Positions 1-7,204 of a stretch of 64,000 nt of DNA are shown here, piece after piece (the first letter of the stretch is position 1; each line of letters begins with the position of its first letter). This DNA is from a virus. A program made the translations under genes and the position numbers. The notes under the pieces are model-generated. The model searched no databases. It saw only the letters and a list, made by a program, of their open reading frames with translations, and was not told where the DNA came from. The stretch covers positions 45,935 to 109,934 of the IMG/VR virus record IMGVR_UViG_3300028829_002760; one strand, given 5' to 3'.

Positions 1-40
1 TTCATTGTTAGCTATATATTATTAAATATTATTTATTTAG

Positions 41-66
41 TTTAAATGTTTTGCTTTAAATGTTTT
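41..66. repeat. 12-bp direct repeat upstream of the first gene
   Basis: The 12-mer TTTAAATGTTTT occurs at 41-52 and again at 55-66, separated by GC. It lies just upstream of the first gene in an otherwise simple AT-rich leader. The two copies are about one helical turn apart, which would suit a tandem operator or a phage RNA polymerase recognition site, but chance in AT-rich DNA is also possible. Confidence 0.4.
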
Positions 67-95
67 ATTTTTATCTAAATATTTATTTACCTAAA

Positions 96-350
96 ATGTT
101 GTATCAACTTCCAAGTGGAAAAGTAGTTTATTTAAGTGTAGAAGAATTTCTAGACTTAACAGATGAAGATGAGCAATATTTAATGTCTTTAGACTATGGT
201 GATTATATAGTAAATCCTTTTAGTGGATCTGCAATACAAAAAAATACTAAAGAAAAGTATTATGATTTTGGGTATATAAACCCAGATGATACAGAAGATA
301 ATATGTCAGATAAAGGTGACATAGATTTCCAGAATGATATGGATACATAG
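96..350 (+). CDS. Small acidic conserved phage protein
   Basis: An 84-residue protein starting MLYQLPSGKVVYLSVEEF. The frame is open further upstream to an ATG at base 60, but the extra 12 residues are low-complexity Phe/Tyr/Leu, and the protein start I recognise from small proteins of crAss-like phages is the internal methionine at 96. The body has the pattern LSVEEFLDLTDEDEQYL followed by GDYIVNPFSGSAI, then a strongly acidic C-terminus rich in Asp and Glu. No catalytic motif, signal peptide or membrane segment is visible. It is the first gene of the rightward block and ends about 110 bases before the next one. Function unknown; the family impression is from memory. Confidence 0.7.
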   Translation: MLYQLPSGKVVYLSVEEFLDLTDEDEQYLMSLDYGDYIVNPFSGSAIQKNTKEKYYDFGYINPDDTEDNMSDKGDIDFQNDMDT

Positions 351-458
351 TTTATAGTTGCAAATATAAACTATCACTTATTCTTAAATGAGTTGCTAAG
401 AATAGAGTACAGAGAACTCAAACAATCAATTATTTATTTATTTATTAAAAATTAAGTT

Positions 459-944
459 ATGAACTCAAAAATCACAGTATTAGCTGATGAGGCAACAGGA
501 ACTGTTGTAAATGTATCACAAAACAACCCTGATTACGGATATATCCGTGTTCAGCAAATTAGAACCATGATTGATGATAATGGTTTCTTACGTAGAAAAC
601 CAGTATCTGCATTAATCCCAGGAACTGTTGATGAATTAAAAGCAACAGGTTTCTTTGCCAATCAACAATTAGATGGTAAAATAGTAGTGGAAGAATCATT
701 AGAGCCATTTAATGATAAAGAACCTACTAGAGATCTTAAAGTTGCTGGTGAAACTGGTATTGTATGTACTTTAGGAGGATTACCAATCTACCGAAGAACA
801 AAAATGAGCTTTGATGGTACATCTGCTGATACTTTAGTTAAGCACGATAACATTGAAGAATTGCGTCAAGCATATCAAAATGCTTCTAAAGCAAATTCAG
901 ATGTTTTGAAAGAAGCTGGTAAGAATACAGAATTTAGTGTATAA
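459..944 (+). CDS. Conserved hypothetical protein, monocistronic
   Basis: A 161-residue soluble protein with no motif I can name. It starts MNSKITVLADEATGTVVNVS and contains a segment (about residues 24-46) with the look of a small beta-rich domain, plus a Lys/Ala-rich helical C-terminus. The gene stands alone: 108 non-coding bases precede it, with a long AT leader running straight into the ATG (TTTATTTATTAAAAATTAAG), and a strong intrinsic terminator follows. A dedicated leader and terminator suggest its own, probably high, level of expression, as for an abundant early DNA-binding or host-takeover protein. That is inference from layout only. Confidence 0.75.
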   Translation: MNSKITVLADEATGTVVNVSQNNPDYGYIRVQQIRTMIDDNGFLRRKPVSALIPGTVDELKATGFFANQQLDGKIVVEESLEPFNDKEPTRDLKVAGETGIVCTLGGLPIYRRTKMSFDGTSADTLVKHDNIEELRQAYQNASKANSDVLKEAGKNTEFSV

Positions 945-968
945 TCACTAATTCTTTATGAGAAGGTT

Positions 969-1001
969 AAAAGGGGGATGTAATGTCCCCCTTTTATTAT
1001 T
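969..1001 (+). terminator. Intrinsic terminator
   Basis: Perfect 10-bp stem AAAAGGGGGA (969-978) and TCCCCCTTTT (986-995) with a 7-base loop, followed by ATTATTT. It lies 25 bases after the stop of the gene at 459-944 and before the next start at 1018, so it ends that transcript. Confidence 0.85.
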
Positions 1002-1017
1002 TATGAATTAAAATTGT

Positions 1018-1509
1018 ATGATTAAAATGGGAAATTTACAAGAGCAGATTAAAAAATATCAATTGCAAAAAGGTAAAACTTATATGCAATATGAACAAGA
1101 CAAGTATTCTAAATATCAAAATTATTTGTATAAAAGAGCTTTATATGGAATTAACAGTCTTTCTAAAGAAGAAGTGACTAAAATGTGTGAAAGAAAAAAG
1201 AGAAGAATTAATAGTGTTCATTATAGAGCACAAGGTGTACTTAACATTGCAAAGCAAAAAATTAGTATTAACTACACAAACAAGTTCTTTAAAACTTTTT
1301 TTCCAGATTCTAATATTACAAATGATATTATATCGTATAACGAAGTTGATAAAAACTTCAAAAACAAGTTAACTTTTAAAGATTTAAACTTGTCAAAAGA
1401 CGATATAATTAGTATATTTATTGGTGAAGGAATACTACCAAAAAACTTTTTAAGTTTAAAAGATCAACCTATAAGTTTACCAAGTTTAAAAAATGAAAGT
1501 AAAGCTTAA
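1018..1509 (+). CDS. Basic hypothetical protein
   Basis: A 163-residue lysine- and tyrosine-rich protein (MIKMGNLQEQIKKYQLQK...). A second in-frame ATG at residue 4 is an equally good start. The centre, about residues 58-80, is very basic (CERKKRRINSVHYRAQG) and could bind nucleic acid. No enzyme motif is seen. The 3' end overlaps the HNH gene at 1493 by 17 bases, so the two are probably co-translated. It starts directly after the terminator near 1000 and so probably begins a new transcription unit running through the helicase. I do not recognise its family. Confidence 0.65.
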   Translation: MIKMGNLQEQIKKYQLQKGKTYMQYEQDKYSKYQNYLYKRALYGINSLSKEEVTKMCERKKRRINSVHYRAQGVLNIAKQKISINYTNKFFKTFFPDSNITNDIISYNEVDKNFKNKLTFKDLNLSKDDIISIFIGEGILPKNFLSLKDQPISLPSLKNESKA

Positions 1510-1903
1510 AGAATGTGATGGTTGTCAAAAGATGACTGTCATATGGAAGAACCATGAGGGATTTAGATACTGTAAGTATTGCTGGAGTTGCCATTCTAGT
1601 AACAAAAAGTCACAGAAACCAATTAAATCTGTTACCAGAATCCCTCGGGTTTCTTCTAAAAGGAAGAAGAAAGATCAAGAATATCTTAGATTAAGAGAGA
1701 AATATTTAAAAAAAAATCACTTATGTACTGTAAATGTTAAAGGTTGTGCCAATGGTGCAACTGATATACATCATACATATGCTGGTAGTAATAGAGAAGC
1801 ATTTTATTTAGTTCAAAGCACCTGGTTACCAGTGTGTAGGAATTGTCATGATTGGATTCATGCAAATCCTAAAGATGCTAGAATTATGAAATGGTTAAAA
1901 TAG
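1493..1903 (+). CDS. HNH endonuclease-like protein with zinc-ribbon
   Basis: A 136-residue protein. The N-terminus has two cysteine pairs, CDGC (8-11) and CKYC (27-30), that look like a zinc ribbon. A very basic linker (41-75) follows. The C-terminal half has the HNH/McrA-type pattern: Cys78 and Cys85, DIHH at 91-94, then CRNC (115-118) with His119 and His123. Paired cysteines bracketing a DIHH core are typical of ββα-metal phage HNH nucleases. It overlaps the preceding gene by 17 bases and sits 6 bases before an SF2 helicase, so a role in recombination, DNA processing or packaging is more likely than a homing role: it is not inserted inside another gene. Exact substrate unknown. Confidence 0.8.
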   Translation: MKVKLKECDGCQKMTVIWKNHEGFRYCKYCWSCHSSNKKSQKPIKSVTRIPRVSSKRKKKDQEYLRLREKYLKKNHLCTVNVKGCANGATDIHHTYAGSNREAFYLVQSTWLPVCRNCHDWIHANPKDARIMKWLK

Positions 1904-1909
1904 ATTATT

Positions 1910-3007
1910 ATGACAAAAGACGAAGTACAAATAAAAGCCCTTAAAGCAACAGATAATAAACAAAGATGTGGAATAGTATTAGGTACTGGTGTTGGTAAAA
2001 CTTTAGTAGGACTTAATCACATTGAAAACAATACTACATCTTTAATGAAGTGTTTAATTGTAGCACCCAAAAAGTCAATAATCCAATCTTGGATAGATGA
2101 AGCGGGTAAATTTAATAAAGAACACTTACTAAAAAGAATGACATTTAGTACTTATTTAAGTATTAATAAACATGATCCAAATAATTATGATGCTGTTTAC
2201 TTAGATGAATGTCATAGCTTATTAGATAATCATAGAGGGTTTTTACAACTCTACAAAGGTAAAATACTTGGTTTAACTGGTACACCACCTAAAAGAATTT
2301 ATTCTGAAAAAGGTAAGTTAGTTAATGAATTTTGCCCTATAGTATTTACTTTCAAAGCAGATGATGCTATTGAAAATAATATACTTAATGATTATCAAAT
2401 CATTGTACACCAAATAAATCTATCATCAGAAAAGAATTATTGTGTTAAAATGAAAAACAGAAAATCTTGGATGACTACTGAAGAACAAAATTATACTTAT
2501 TGGTCACGAAGAATTGATGTTGGATCGGGAAATATGCATATGCTCAGAGTAATGAGAATGAAAGCAATGATGGAGTATCCAAGTAAAGAAAAATATACTA
2601 AAATTTTACTTAGGAATATTCCTACAAAATGTATTGTATTTGCAAATACTCAAGAACAAGCTGATAAATTATGTAGTCATAGTTATCACAGTAATAATTC
2701 TGATTCAGAAGAAAATCTTATTGCATTTAAGGAAGATAAAATAGATAAATTATCTTGTGTATTACAATTAAGTGAAGGTGTAAACATCCCAAATCTTAAG
2801 CAAGGTATTATTTTACATTCATATGGTAATGAGAGAAAAGCAAGTCAAAGGATTGGTAGACTTCTAAGATTAAACCCTAATGATAAAGCTATTGTGCATA
2901 TATTATGTTATATGAATACAATAGATGAAAAATGGGTTAAAGATGCCTTAGAAGGGTTTGACCAGTCTAAAATTTTATGGAAAGATTATAAGGTAGGCTT
3001 AAGCTAA
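1910..3007 (+). CDS. Superfamily 2 DEAD/DECH-box helicase
   Basis: A 365-residue helicase that uses ATP to remodel or translocate on DNA. Motif I (Walker A) is GTGVGKT at 25-31, motif II is DECH at 99-102, motif III is the LTGTPPK segment near 123-129, and motif VI is QRIGRLLR at 313-320, with the arginine finger. Both RecA-like lobes are present, but the protein is short for the family and has no extra nuclease or accessory domain. It belongs with the SNF2/DEAD-like helicases found near the start of crAss-like replication blocks. It is co-oriented with the HNH gene 6 bases upstream. Likely jobs are replication initiation or recombination. Confidence 0.92.
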   Translation: MTKDEVQIKALKATDNKQRCGIVLGTGVGKTLVGLNHIENNTTSLMKCLIVAPKKSIIQSWIDEAGKFNKEHLLKRMTFSTYLSINKHDPNNYDAVYLDECHSLLDNHRGFLQLYKGKILGLTGTPPKRIYSEKGKLVNEFCPIVFTFKADDAIENNILNDYQIIVHQINLSSEKNYCVKMKNRKSWMTTEEQNYTYWSRRIDVGSGNMHMLRVMRMKAMMEYPSKEKYTKILLRNIPTKCIVFANTQEQADKLCSHSYHSNNSDSEENLIAFKEDKIDKLSCVLQLSEGVNIPNLKQGIILHSYGNERKASQRIGRLLRLNPNDKAIVHILCYMNTIDEKWVKDALEGFDQSKILWKDYKVGLS

Positions 3008-3036
3008 CCTTATAATTTTTTATTATATTATAGTAT

Positions 3037-3291
3037 ATGATTAATGAAAAAACACACAAATTAGTATTATTTAATGATGACATGCATGATTTTGCATATG
3101 TTACAGCATCTTTAATAAAATACTGTGATCATACAAATTTACAAGCCGAACAATGCGTAGTTATAGCAGATGGAGTTGGTAATTGTACAGTTAAAGAAGG
3201 TAGTTTTTTAGATATGATGGAAATTAAAACCAGTCTAGAAAGATTAGAATTGATAACAGAAATTGAAGATCATGAAAGTTATATGTATTAA
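3037..3291 (+). CDS. clpS: ClpS-like adaptor of the Clp protease
   Basis: An 84-residue protein covering the whole ClpS core: HKLVLFNDDMHDF at 7-19 matches the family's VLxNDDxxxxxxV start, followed by the helix-strand pattern ending TEIED. ClpS delivers N-degron proteins to ClpAP/ClpCP. Asn13, Asp14 and Asp15 line up with the substrate-binding N-D-D of E. coli ClpS. The following VH..G motif reads IADGVG here, so the His that grips the substrate alpha-amino group appears replaced, probably by Asp45. The phage encodes no Clp ATPase in this window, so the partner would be the host chaperone. The next gene overlaps it by 20 bases. Confidence 0.75.
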   Translation: MINEKTHKLVLFNDDMHDFAYVTASLIKYCDHTNLQAEQCVVIADGVGNCTVKEGSFLDMMEIKTSLERLELITEIEDHESYMY

Positions 3292-3580
3292 TTCACAAGG
3301 TAAACCTGATAATATATCATTTAATGAATGGATCCAAGAAGGTGCCGTTTATACAGTATATCAAATAGATAAAATGGGTTTACAACATGGTAAAATAGGT
3401 TTTAAATTAGAAGAAATAGAACTCACAGATGAATCATTTCCTTATGAGTTTTATGATGCTGAAAGATTTAAACCTGTCACTCCCGAAATTTTAGAAACAC
3501 TAAAACAAATGTTTGACTCTTTAACAGAATTAGAACAAACTGATTTTGGAGAAGAAGATGCAGATTTAAATAAAATATGA
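3272..3580 (+). CDS. Small acidic hypothetical protein
   Basis: A 102-residue protein starting MKVICINSQGKPDN at the ATG at 3272. The frame can be read three codons further upstream, but only from a TTG, so the ATG is preferred. It overlaps the 3' end of the ClpS-like gene by 20 bases. The first 70 residues look like a small beta barrel (VYTVYQI ... GFKLEEIEL ... FYDAERFKPV), a layout common among short phage and Bacteroidota proteins. The tail is acidic and helical. No catalytic residues are recognisable. The stop overlaps the next start as ATGA. Confidence 0.65.
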   Translation: MKVICINSQGKPDNISFNEWIQEGAVYTVYQIDKMGLQHGKIGFKLEEIELTDESFPYEFYDAERFKPVTPEILETLKQMFDSLTELEQTDFGEEDADLNKI

Positions 3581-4026
3581 GAGATTATACTATTGAAGAA
3601 GTAGTTAAATCTTTATCAGAAATCAAGAAAAAATCCAGAAAAAGAGTATTAGTAGACCAAAGAAGTTATTTAATTGGCATTCTTGTACACAGATTTCGTC
3701 TTACAGAACATAATGTAGCTAGATTAACTGGTTATAATAGAGATACAATCCATTATAATAAAAAATTACCTATAAGATTGTGTTCTGATTCTATATATAA
3801 ATCAAACGTATGTATTTTTGCAAATTTATATCCGTTTGATTTTGAAATATATTCAAAAACTCTAGAAGAAGAGAAAGAATTAAAAAAAAATATAAGTGTA
3901 TCTCTAGTAATAGATGCTAAAACTTATAAAAGACTAAAATCTGCTGGATGGTTGAGAGGACATAAAGATGTAAGAACTACAATTAAACAATTAATTGATA
4001 AAACATTAAGAGTATGGGACGAATGA
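3577..4026 (+). CDS. DnaA C-terminal-like helix-turn-helix protein
   Basis: A 149-residue basic protein. Residues 25-63 (DQRSYLIGILVHRFRLTEHN..RLTGYNRDTIHYNKK) follow the pattern of DnaA domain IV, which reads DnaA boxes: an Arg-rich helix, then a turn, then a G-x-x-R-D-T/H-x-x-x-H signature. The AAA+ part of DnaA is missing, so this is only a stand-alone DNA-binding module. The C-terminal half (about 95-145) is a second helical region with a basic KRLKSAGWLRGHKD segment. It could be an origin-binding or regulatory protein. The ATGA junction at each end suggests translational coupling with its neighbours. Confidence 0.6.
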   Translation: MRDYTIEEVVKSLSEIKKKSRKRVLVDQRSYLIGILVHRFRLTEHNVARLTGYNRDTIHYNKKLPIRLCSDSIYKSNVCIFANLYPFDFEIYSKTLEEEKELKKNISVSLVIDAKTYKRLKSAGWLRGHKDVRTTIKQLIDKTLRVWDE

Positions 4027-4271
4027 AAGAATTGTATATAAAAATATTAGAAGCAAATAATGATAAATTACCATATAATTTGACCTTATCAGATGTTTCT
4101 AAAATGAAAGAATTAGATATTTACGAATGGTATGCATATAATAAAGCTATTTCTAAAGAAAGTAGTTTTCATATAAAAGACAAATTTGAAGTTTATATAA
4201 ATGAAGATTCAATAAAAATTAGAAAAGATCATGAATCTAATTTAAGAAGAAAAAATGAGTCTGGTTACTAA
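4023..4271 (+). CDS. Small hypothetical protein
   Basis: An 82-residue charged protein, MKELYIKILEANNDKLP..., with a helical middle and a basic C-terminus. An ATG at 4014 would add three residues. The ATG at 4023 is chosen because it makes the four-base ATGA overlap with the previous stop that is the commonest junction in this part of the genome. It overlaps the radical SAM gene by 17 bases. No domain recognised. Confidence 0.55.
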   Translation: MKELYIKILEANNDKLPYNLTLSDVSKMKELDIYEWYAYNKAISKESSFHIKDKFEVYINEDSIKIRKDHESNLRRKNESGY

Positions 4272-5121
4272 AGTTACCAGAAAGTCTATGGTAATTAGAC
4301 CTTCTGGTAGATCTACAGATTTTATTTCACCAAGTTTTGGACACGGCTGTCTTTACAATTGTAACTACTGTTATATGAAAAGACACAAACCTGAAGGATT
4401 AAACATAGCAAAGAATTATACAGATATATTATCTGAAATAAATTCACATGCTACTTTTGATACTACAGAAAAACCTAATCAAACTCATGATGAGTATATT
4501 ACTTATGATATAAGTTGTAATGAAGATTTTGCATTACATTCTAAATATCATAAATGGAAAAAAATATTTGATTTTTTCCTAGAACACCCTAAAGCAATGG
4601 GATCATTTGCAACAAAGTATGTTAATAAAGACTTTCTTAATTATGATCCTAAAGGTAAAATTAGAGTTAGGTTCAGTCTTATGCCTGAAAAATGGAGAAA
4701 GATATTAGAGCCAAATACATCTACTACATTTGATAGAATTATGGCAATTGACTATTTTATAGAAGCTGGTTATGATGTTCATATAAACTTTAGTCCTGTT
4801 ATAGTAAATAATGATTGGTTAAAAGAATACAAAGTTTTATTTGAAAACATTAATTATTCTGTAAATAATAAATACAAAGACAGAGTAAAAGCTGAAGTAA
4901 TATTTCTTACTCATAATGAAAGTAGACACAAATATAATTTAGATAATAAATTACCTGGAGAAGATTTAATTTGGGATCCTGAAATACAGGAAACTAAAAA
5001 ATCTCAATATGGTGGGAAAAATTTAAGATACAAACATGATTTCAAAGCAGAGTATATTAAACAATGGACAGAGGTTCATAATAATATTATACCCTGGAAT
5101 ACAATAAGATATATATTTTAG
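4255..5121 (+). CDS. Radical SAM enzyme, spore photoproduct lyase-like DNA repair
   Basis: A 288-residue protein with the radical SAM cluster motif CLYNCNYC (Cys32, Cys36, Cys39), which binds a [4Fe-4S] cluster and S-adenosylmethionine. Downstream features match spore photoproduct lyase (SplB), which reverses thymine photodimers: the segment around Cys88 (ITYDISCNEDF) lines up with the SPL region carrying the H-atom-donor cysteine (Cys141 in B. subtilis), then KIRVRFSLMPE, EPNTSTTFDRI, EAGYDVHINFSPVIV and a C-terminal LRYKHDFK. It is somewhat shorter than bacterial SPL at the N-terminus. A phage of non-sporulating Bacteroidota would not need SPL for spores, so it presumably repairs a UV or other pyrimidine lesion in phage DNA. 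Confidence 0.82.
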   Translation: MSLVTKVTRKSMVIRPSGRSTDFISPSFGHGCLYNCNYCYMKRHKPEGLNIAKNYTDILSEINSHATFDTTEKPNQTHDEYITYDISCNEDFALHSKYHKWKKIFDFFLEHPKAMGSFATKYVNKDFLNYDPKGKIRVRFSLMPEKWRKILEPNTSTTFDRIMAIDYFIEAGYDVHINFSPVIVNNDWLKEYKVLFENINYSVNNKYKDRVKAEVIFLTHNESRHKYNLDNKLPGEDLIWDPEIQETKKSQYGGKNLRYKHDFKAEYIKQWTEVHNNIIPWNTIRYIF

Positions 5122-5123
5122 TT

Positions 5124-5522
5124 ATGATAACACATTTTAAAGACAAACAATTAAAAAAACTTGTAGAAGATATAGCAAAAGAACATTATGATATAACTAG
5201 TGATTTAGGTTTATCTAATTTATCATATTTATGGTTTATGTACGCTAATGGATCTAAGAAAGGTGATTTTAAACCTTTTATATTTTTAGCCGAAGTTAAT
5301 TTATTAGTTAGATTAAATTATCTAGATAATGAAGAAAAAAGAAACATAATAGGGTTAATGGTTAGTTCTGATGAAGATAACATATACATAGCAGGCTTAT
5401 CTATCCTTGAATTAAGGAAACAAAGAATAAAAGATTTGGGAAAATATACTAAAGATAATAAACACTATGAGTTAGTAGATTATCATAAAGAAGTAATAAA
5501 TACTGATGATTTTAAACATTAA
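5124..5522 (+). CDS. Hypothetical protein
   Basis: A 132-residue soluble, mostly helical protein (MITHFKDKQLKKLVEDIAKE...). It begins 2 bases after the radical SAM stop, so the two are surely co-transcribed. No cysteines, signal peptide or known motif. Charged Lys/Glu-rich helices and the segment LDNEEKRNIIGLMVSSDEDN suggest a small binding protein. I do not recognise it. Confidence 0.6.
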   Translation: MITHFKDKQLKKLVEDIAKEHYDITSDLGLSNLSYLWFMYANGSKKGDFKPFIFLAEVNLLVRLNYLDNEEKRNIIGLMVSSDEDNIYIAGLSILELRKQRIKDLGKYTKDNKHYELVDYHKEVINTDDFKH

Positions 5523-5549
5523 TAATAAAAATTATAATCTAAAATAAAA

Positions 5550-5636
5550 ATGAGTAAAAAACTATACATAAAAAGAAGATGGATAAGACATCTAATAAAA
5601 GTAAGTAATAAACTCAGTTTTAGATCAAAATTATAA
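5550..5636 (+). CDS. Very small basic peptide
   Basis: A 28-codon frame (MSKKLYIKRRWIRHLIKVSN...) with 11 Lys/Arg residues, filling the gap between two genes. The start has the ATGAGTAAA context shared by several real genes in this block, and the frame is preceded by an A-rich leader. Too short for family assignment; chance is not excluded. Confidence 0.4.
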   Translation: MSKKLYIKRRWIRHLIKVSNKLSFRSKL

Positions 5637-5648
5637 AAAAGTTAAAAT

Positions 5649-5762
5649 ATGGATAAACCTTGTTACAGTTGTCATGTTATAAAAGACACATCAGACATGG
5701 AAGAACTTGGAGTATGGGTGTGTAAAGATTGTTTAAAGAAAAAAAAGACAAAAAGTAAATGA
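5649..5762 (+). CDS. Mini zinc-ribbon protein
   Basis: A 37-residue protein with two cysteine pairs, CYSC at 5-8 and CKDC at 25-28, spaced like a zinc ribbon, and a lysine tail (KKKKTKSK). The stop overlaps the next start as ATGA. Paired cysteines, a clean coupled junction and a lack of alternative coding make it a likely real gene. Probable small nucleic-acid- or protein-binding zinc module; target unknown. Confidence 0.6.
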   Translation: MDKPCYSCHVIKDTSDMEELGVWVCKDCLKKKKTKSK

Positions 5763-5950
5763 GCAAGGGTAGAAAAAAAGGTAGTAAAAATAATGTAAGG
5801 AATGCTTCTAAAATAATTAAGAACTCTAAAACTAAGAAAATAGATAAAGAAAAAATTAAAAAGTTAATAGAGTTAGCAAATGCTATTATTATTCCAGCAT
5901 CTGAAATCTTACCTGAAACTTATAAAAAAAATATAAAATATGAGAGATAA
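5759..5950 (+). CDS. Small lysine-rich protein
   Basis: A 63-residue strongly basic protein. The first 35 residues are dense in Lys, Arg, Asn and Ser (MSKGRKKGSKNNVRNASK) and probably disordered or DNA/RNA-binding. The rest is a hydrophobic-basic helix with LIELANAIIIPASEILPE. It overlaps the upstream gene as ATGA and the downstream lipoprotein by 11 bases. Function unknown. Confidence 0.55.
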   Translation: MSKGRKKGSKNNVRNASKIIKNSKTKKIDKEKIKKLIELANAIIIPASEILPETYKKNIKYER

Positions 5951-6275
5951 ACTAATCATTATAATAGAAAAACATGGTCTATGGTTCTTTGCTTTATGGT
6001 GTGTATTTTTAGTAATTGCTTTAACGAGTTGTTCAGAAAGATTTCAAAATTCAGATCAAAGATTAGAGAAAAGAAATAATGCTGAGGTAATTAATGCAAA
6101 GATTTATAAAACTGAGATTCATTCAGACATTATAGAAACATTTGAAATGGATGGCTATAAAGTTATATTATGGCATAACGGATATGGTAGTGATATGGAA
6201 GTTATTCCAATTGAAAATTCTACAATTAATAGTAATTGCTTTAACAAGCTAAACCAAAACAAAGATGGTGAGTAA
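5940..6275 (+). CDS. Putative lipoprotein
   Basis: A 111-residue protein with a short charged N-terminus, one hydrophobic segment at about 14-28 (LWFFALWCVFLVIAL) and a lipobox-like ALTSC ending at Cys31, followed by SER. This is the pattern of signal peptidase II cleavage and lipid attachment. The mature part is small (about 80 residues) and hydrophilic. Phage lipoproteins of this size often act at the envelope, for example in superinfection exclusion; that role is only inferred here. The gene overlaps both neighbours, and its 3' end carries the copied leader of the next gene. Confidence 0.65.
   Translation: MRDKLIIIIEKHGLWFFALWCVFLVIALTSCSERFQNSDQRLEKRNNAEVINAKIYKTEIHSDIIETFEMDGYKVILWHNGYGSDMEVIPIENSTINSNCFNKLNQNKDGE
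6250..6268 (+). repeat. Copy 1 of gene-junction leader repeat
   Basis: TAAACCAAAACAAAGATGG, identical over 19 bases to the copy at 6635-6653. It spans the end of one gene and the ATG (6265) of the next. Confidence 0.8.
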
Positions 6276-6657
6276 AGAATTTATACCATATGAAGAAGCA
6301 TTAGCTTTGAAAGAGTTAGGATTTAATGAAAAAGAATGTTTGGGATTTTGGAGTAAAATTCACGGGTTGTTCATTACCAAAACAACAGGTGAGTTAAATG
6401 AAAATGCTGGTGAATGTAAAGCACCACTATACCAACAAGCATTTAGATGGTTTAGAGAAAAACATAGTCTATTTCATGTTATCACAATAGCAGATCTTGG
6501 AAAATATGAGACAGGTGATCCTGACTTTCAGTGTGCTATTTATAGTAAAGATCCTGTAGTAATTACAAATATAGATACTTGTAATACATATGAAGAAGCA
6601 GAACTTGAATGTCTTAGAAAACTAATTGAAATTGTAAACCAAAACAAAGATGGGTAA
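6265..6657 (+). CDS. Conserved hypothetical phage protein
   Basis: A 130-residue protein with the pattern IPYEEALALKELGFNEKECLGFW at the start, APLYQQAFRWFREKH in the middle (about 51-65) and YEEAELECLRKLIEI near the end. I recall this architecture from many short Bacteroidota phage and prophage proteins; it has no assigned function. It is aromatic-rich with a Trp/Phe core, and there are no obvious catalytic residues. The start lies in a leader sequence repeated before three other genes of this block, and both ends overlap neighbours by 8-11 bases. Confidence 0.7.
   Translation: MVSKEFIPYEEALALKELGFNEKECLGFWSKIHGLFITKTTGELNENAGECKAPLYQQAFRWFREKHSLFHVITIADLGKYETGDPDFQCAIYSKDPVVITNIDTCNTYEEAELECLRKLIEIVNQNKDG
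6635..6653 (+). repeat. Copy 2 of gene-junction leader repeat
   Basis: Exact second copy of the 19-mer at 6250-6268. It contains the ATG (6650) of the next gene and encodes the end (NQNKDG) of the previous one, as copy 1 does (NQNKDGE). Confidence 0.8.
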
Positions 6658-7063
6658 AGAAACATTATTAGAGTTTAGATTAAGATTAAATAAAGACGTA
6701 CCAGCGTATCACCAAAAGGGTTATGAAGATACTTTCTATATTAGTATTGAAAGTTTAGCAAGAGTACCAATAGATAACCACTGGGATATTATTAGTGTGA
6801 TGGGTAAACTAATTCTAAAAAGAAAATTAAAAAATTTGTATATAGAAATCCAAAATTACAAGGGGTATGATTGTGGGCATAAAATGATGTTAATTATTAG
6901 TAGTGACTACTATAATTTAGTAAAGTCATTTAATGACGTAGCAGATAAACTGTCTAAAATGGATAAAGACTGTCCTAAATTTAGATTTGAATTAGAAGAT
7001 AGAACTGCTGATATTGATGAAGATATGCCAGGAGAATTTGTAAAAATAAAAGAAGATGAGTAA
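6650..7063 (+). CDS. Hypothetical protein
   Basis: A 137-residue soluble alpha/beta protein (MGKETLLEFRLRLNKDVPAY...) with an acidic C-terminus (RTADIDEDMPGEF...). No motif, signal or membrane segment. Start at the ATG inside the repeated leader. The 3' end overlaps the next small gene by 8 bases. Confidence 0.6.
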   Translation: MGKETLLEFRLRLNKDVPAYHQKGYEDTFYISIESLARVPIDNHWDIISVMGKLILKRKLKNLYIEIQNYKGYDCGHKMMLIISSDYYNLVKSFNDVADKLSKMDKDCPKFRFELEDRTADIDEDMPGEFVKIKEDE

Positions 7064-7199
7064 ATTATATTTAACAGCAAATAAAGAAGAGTTATTAAAA
7101 AAATATCCTAAAATGACACTTAAAGAATTGTATAAAAATAAAATGATACAGGATAAACCATTTATAGAACAAACAGGTAAACCAATAAAACCAAAATAA
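7056..7199 (+). CDS. Very small lysine-rich protein
   Basis: A 47-residue frame (MSKLYLTANKEELLKKYPKM...) overlapping the previous gene by 8 bases. It is helical and basic and ends TGKPIKPK. The C-terminal codons are again built from a copy of the junction repeat. Good start context (GATGAGTAAA); no family recognised. Confidence 0.55.
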   Translation: MSKLYLTANKEELLKKYPKMTLKELYKNKMIQDKPFIEQTGKPIKPK

Positions 7200-7204
7200 A
7201 GATG
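7189..7204 (+). repeat. Copy 3 (one mismatch) of gene-junction leader repeat
   Basis: AACCAAAATAAAGATG, one substitution from the core AACCAAAACAAAGATG. It ends in the ATG at 7202. Confidence 0.65.

Noticed and set aside
350-371. GTTTATA / TATAAAC hairpin after the first gene
   Set aside because: AT-only 7-bp stem with an 8-base loop and no T-run; too weak to call a terminator.
1187-1372. 61-residue frame inside the gene at 1018-1509
   Set aside because: Out-of-frame overlap with a supported gene, no independent start context.
3263-3580. TTG starts giving slightly longer versions of the genes at 3272, 8664 and 10066
   Set aside because: Each has an ATG three codons downstream with closer packing to its neighbour; TTG starts are not needed.
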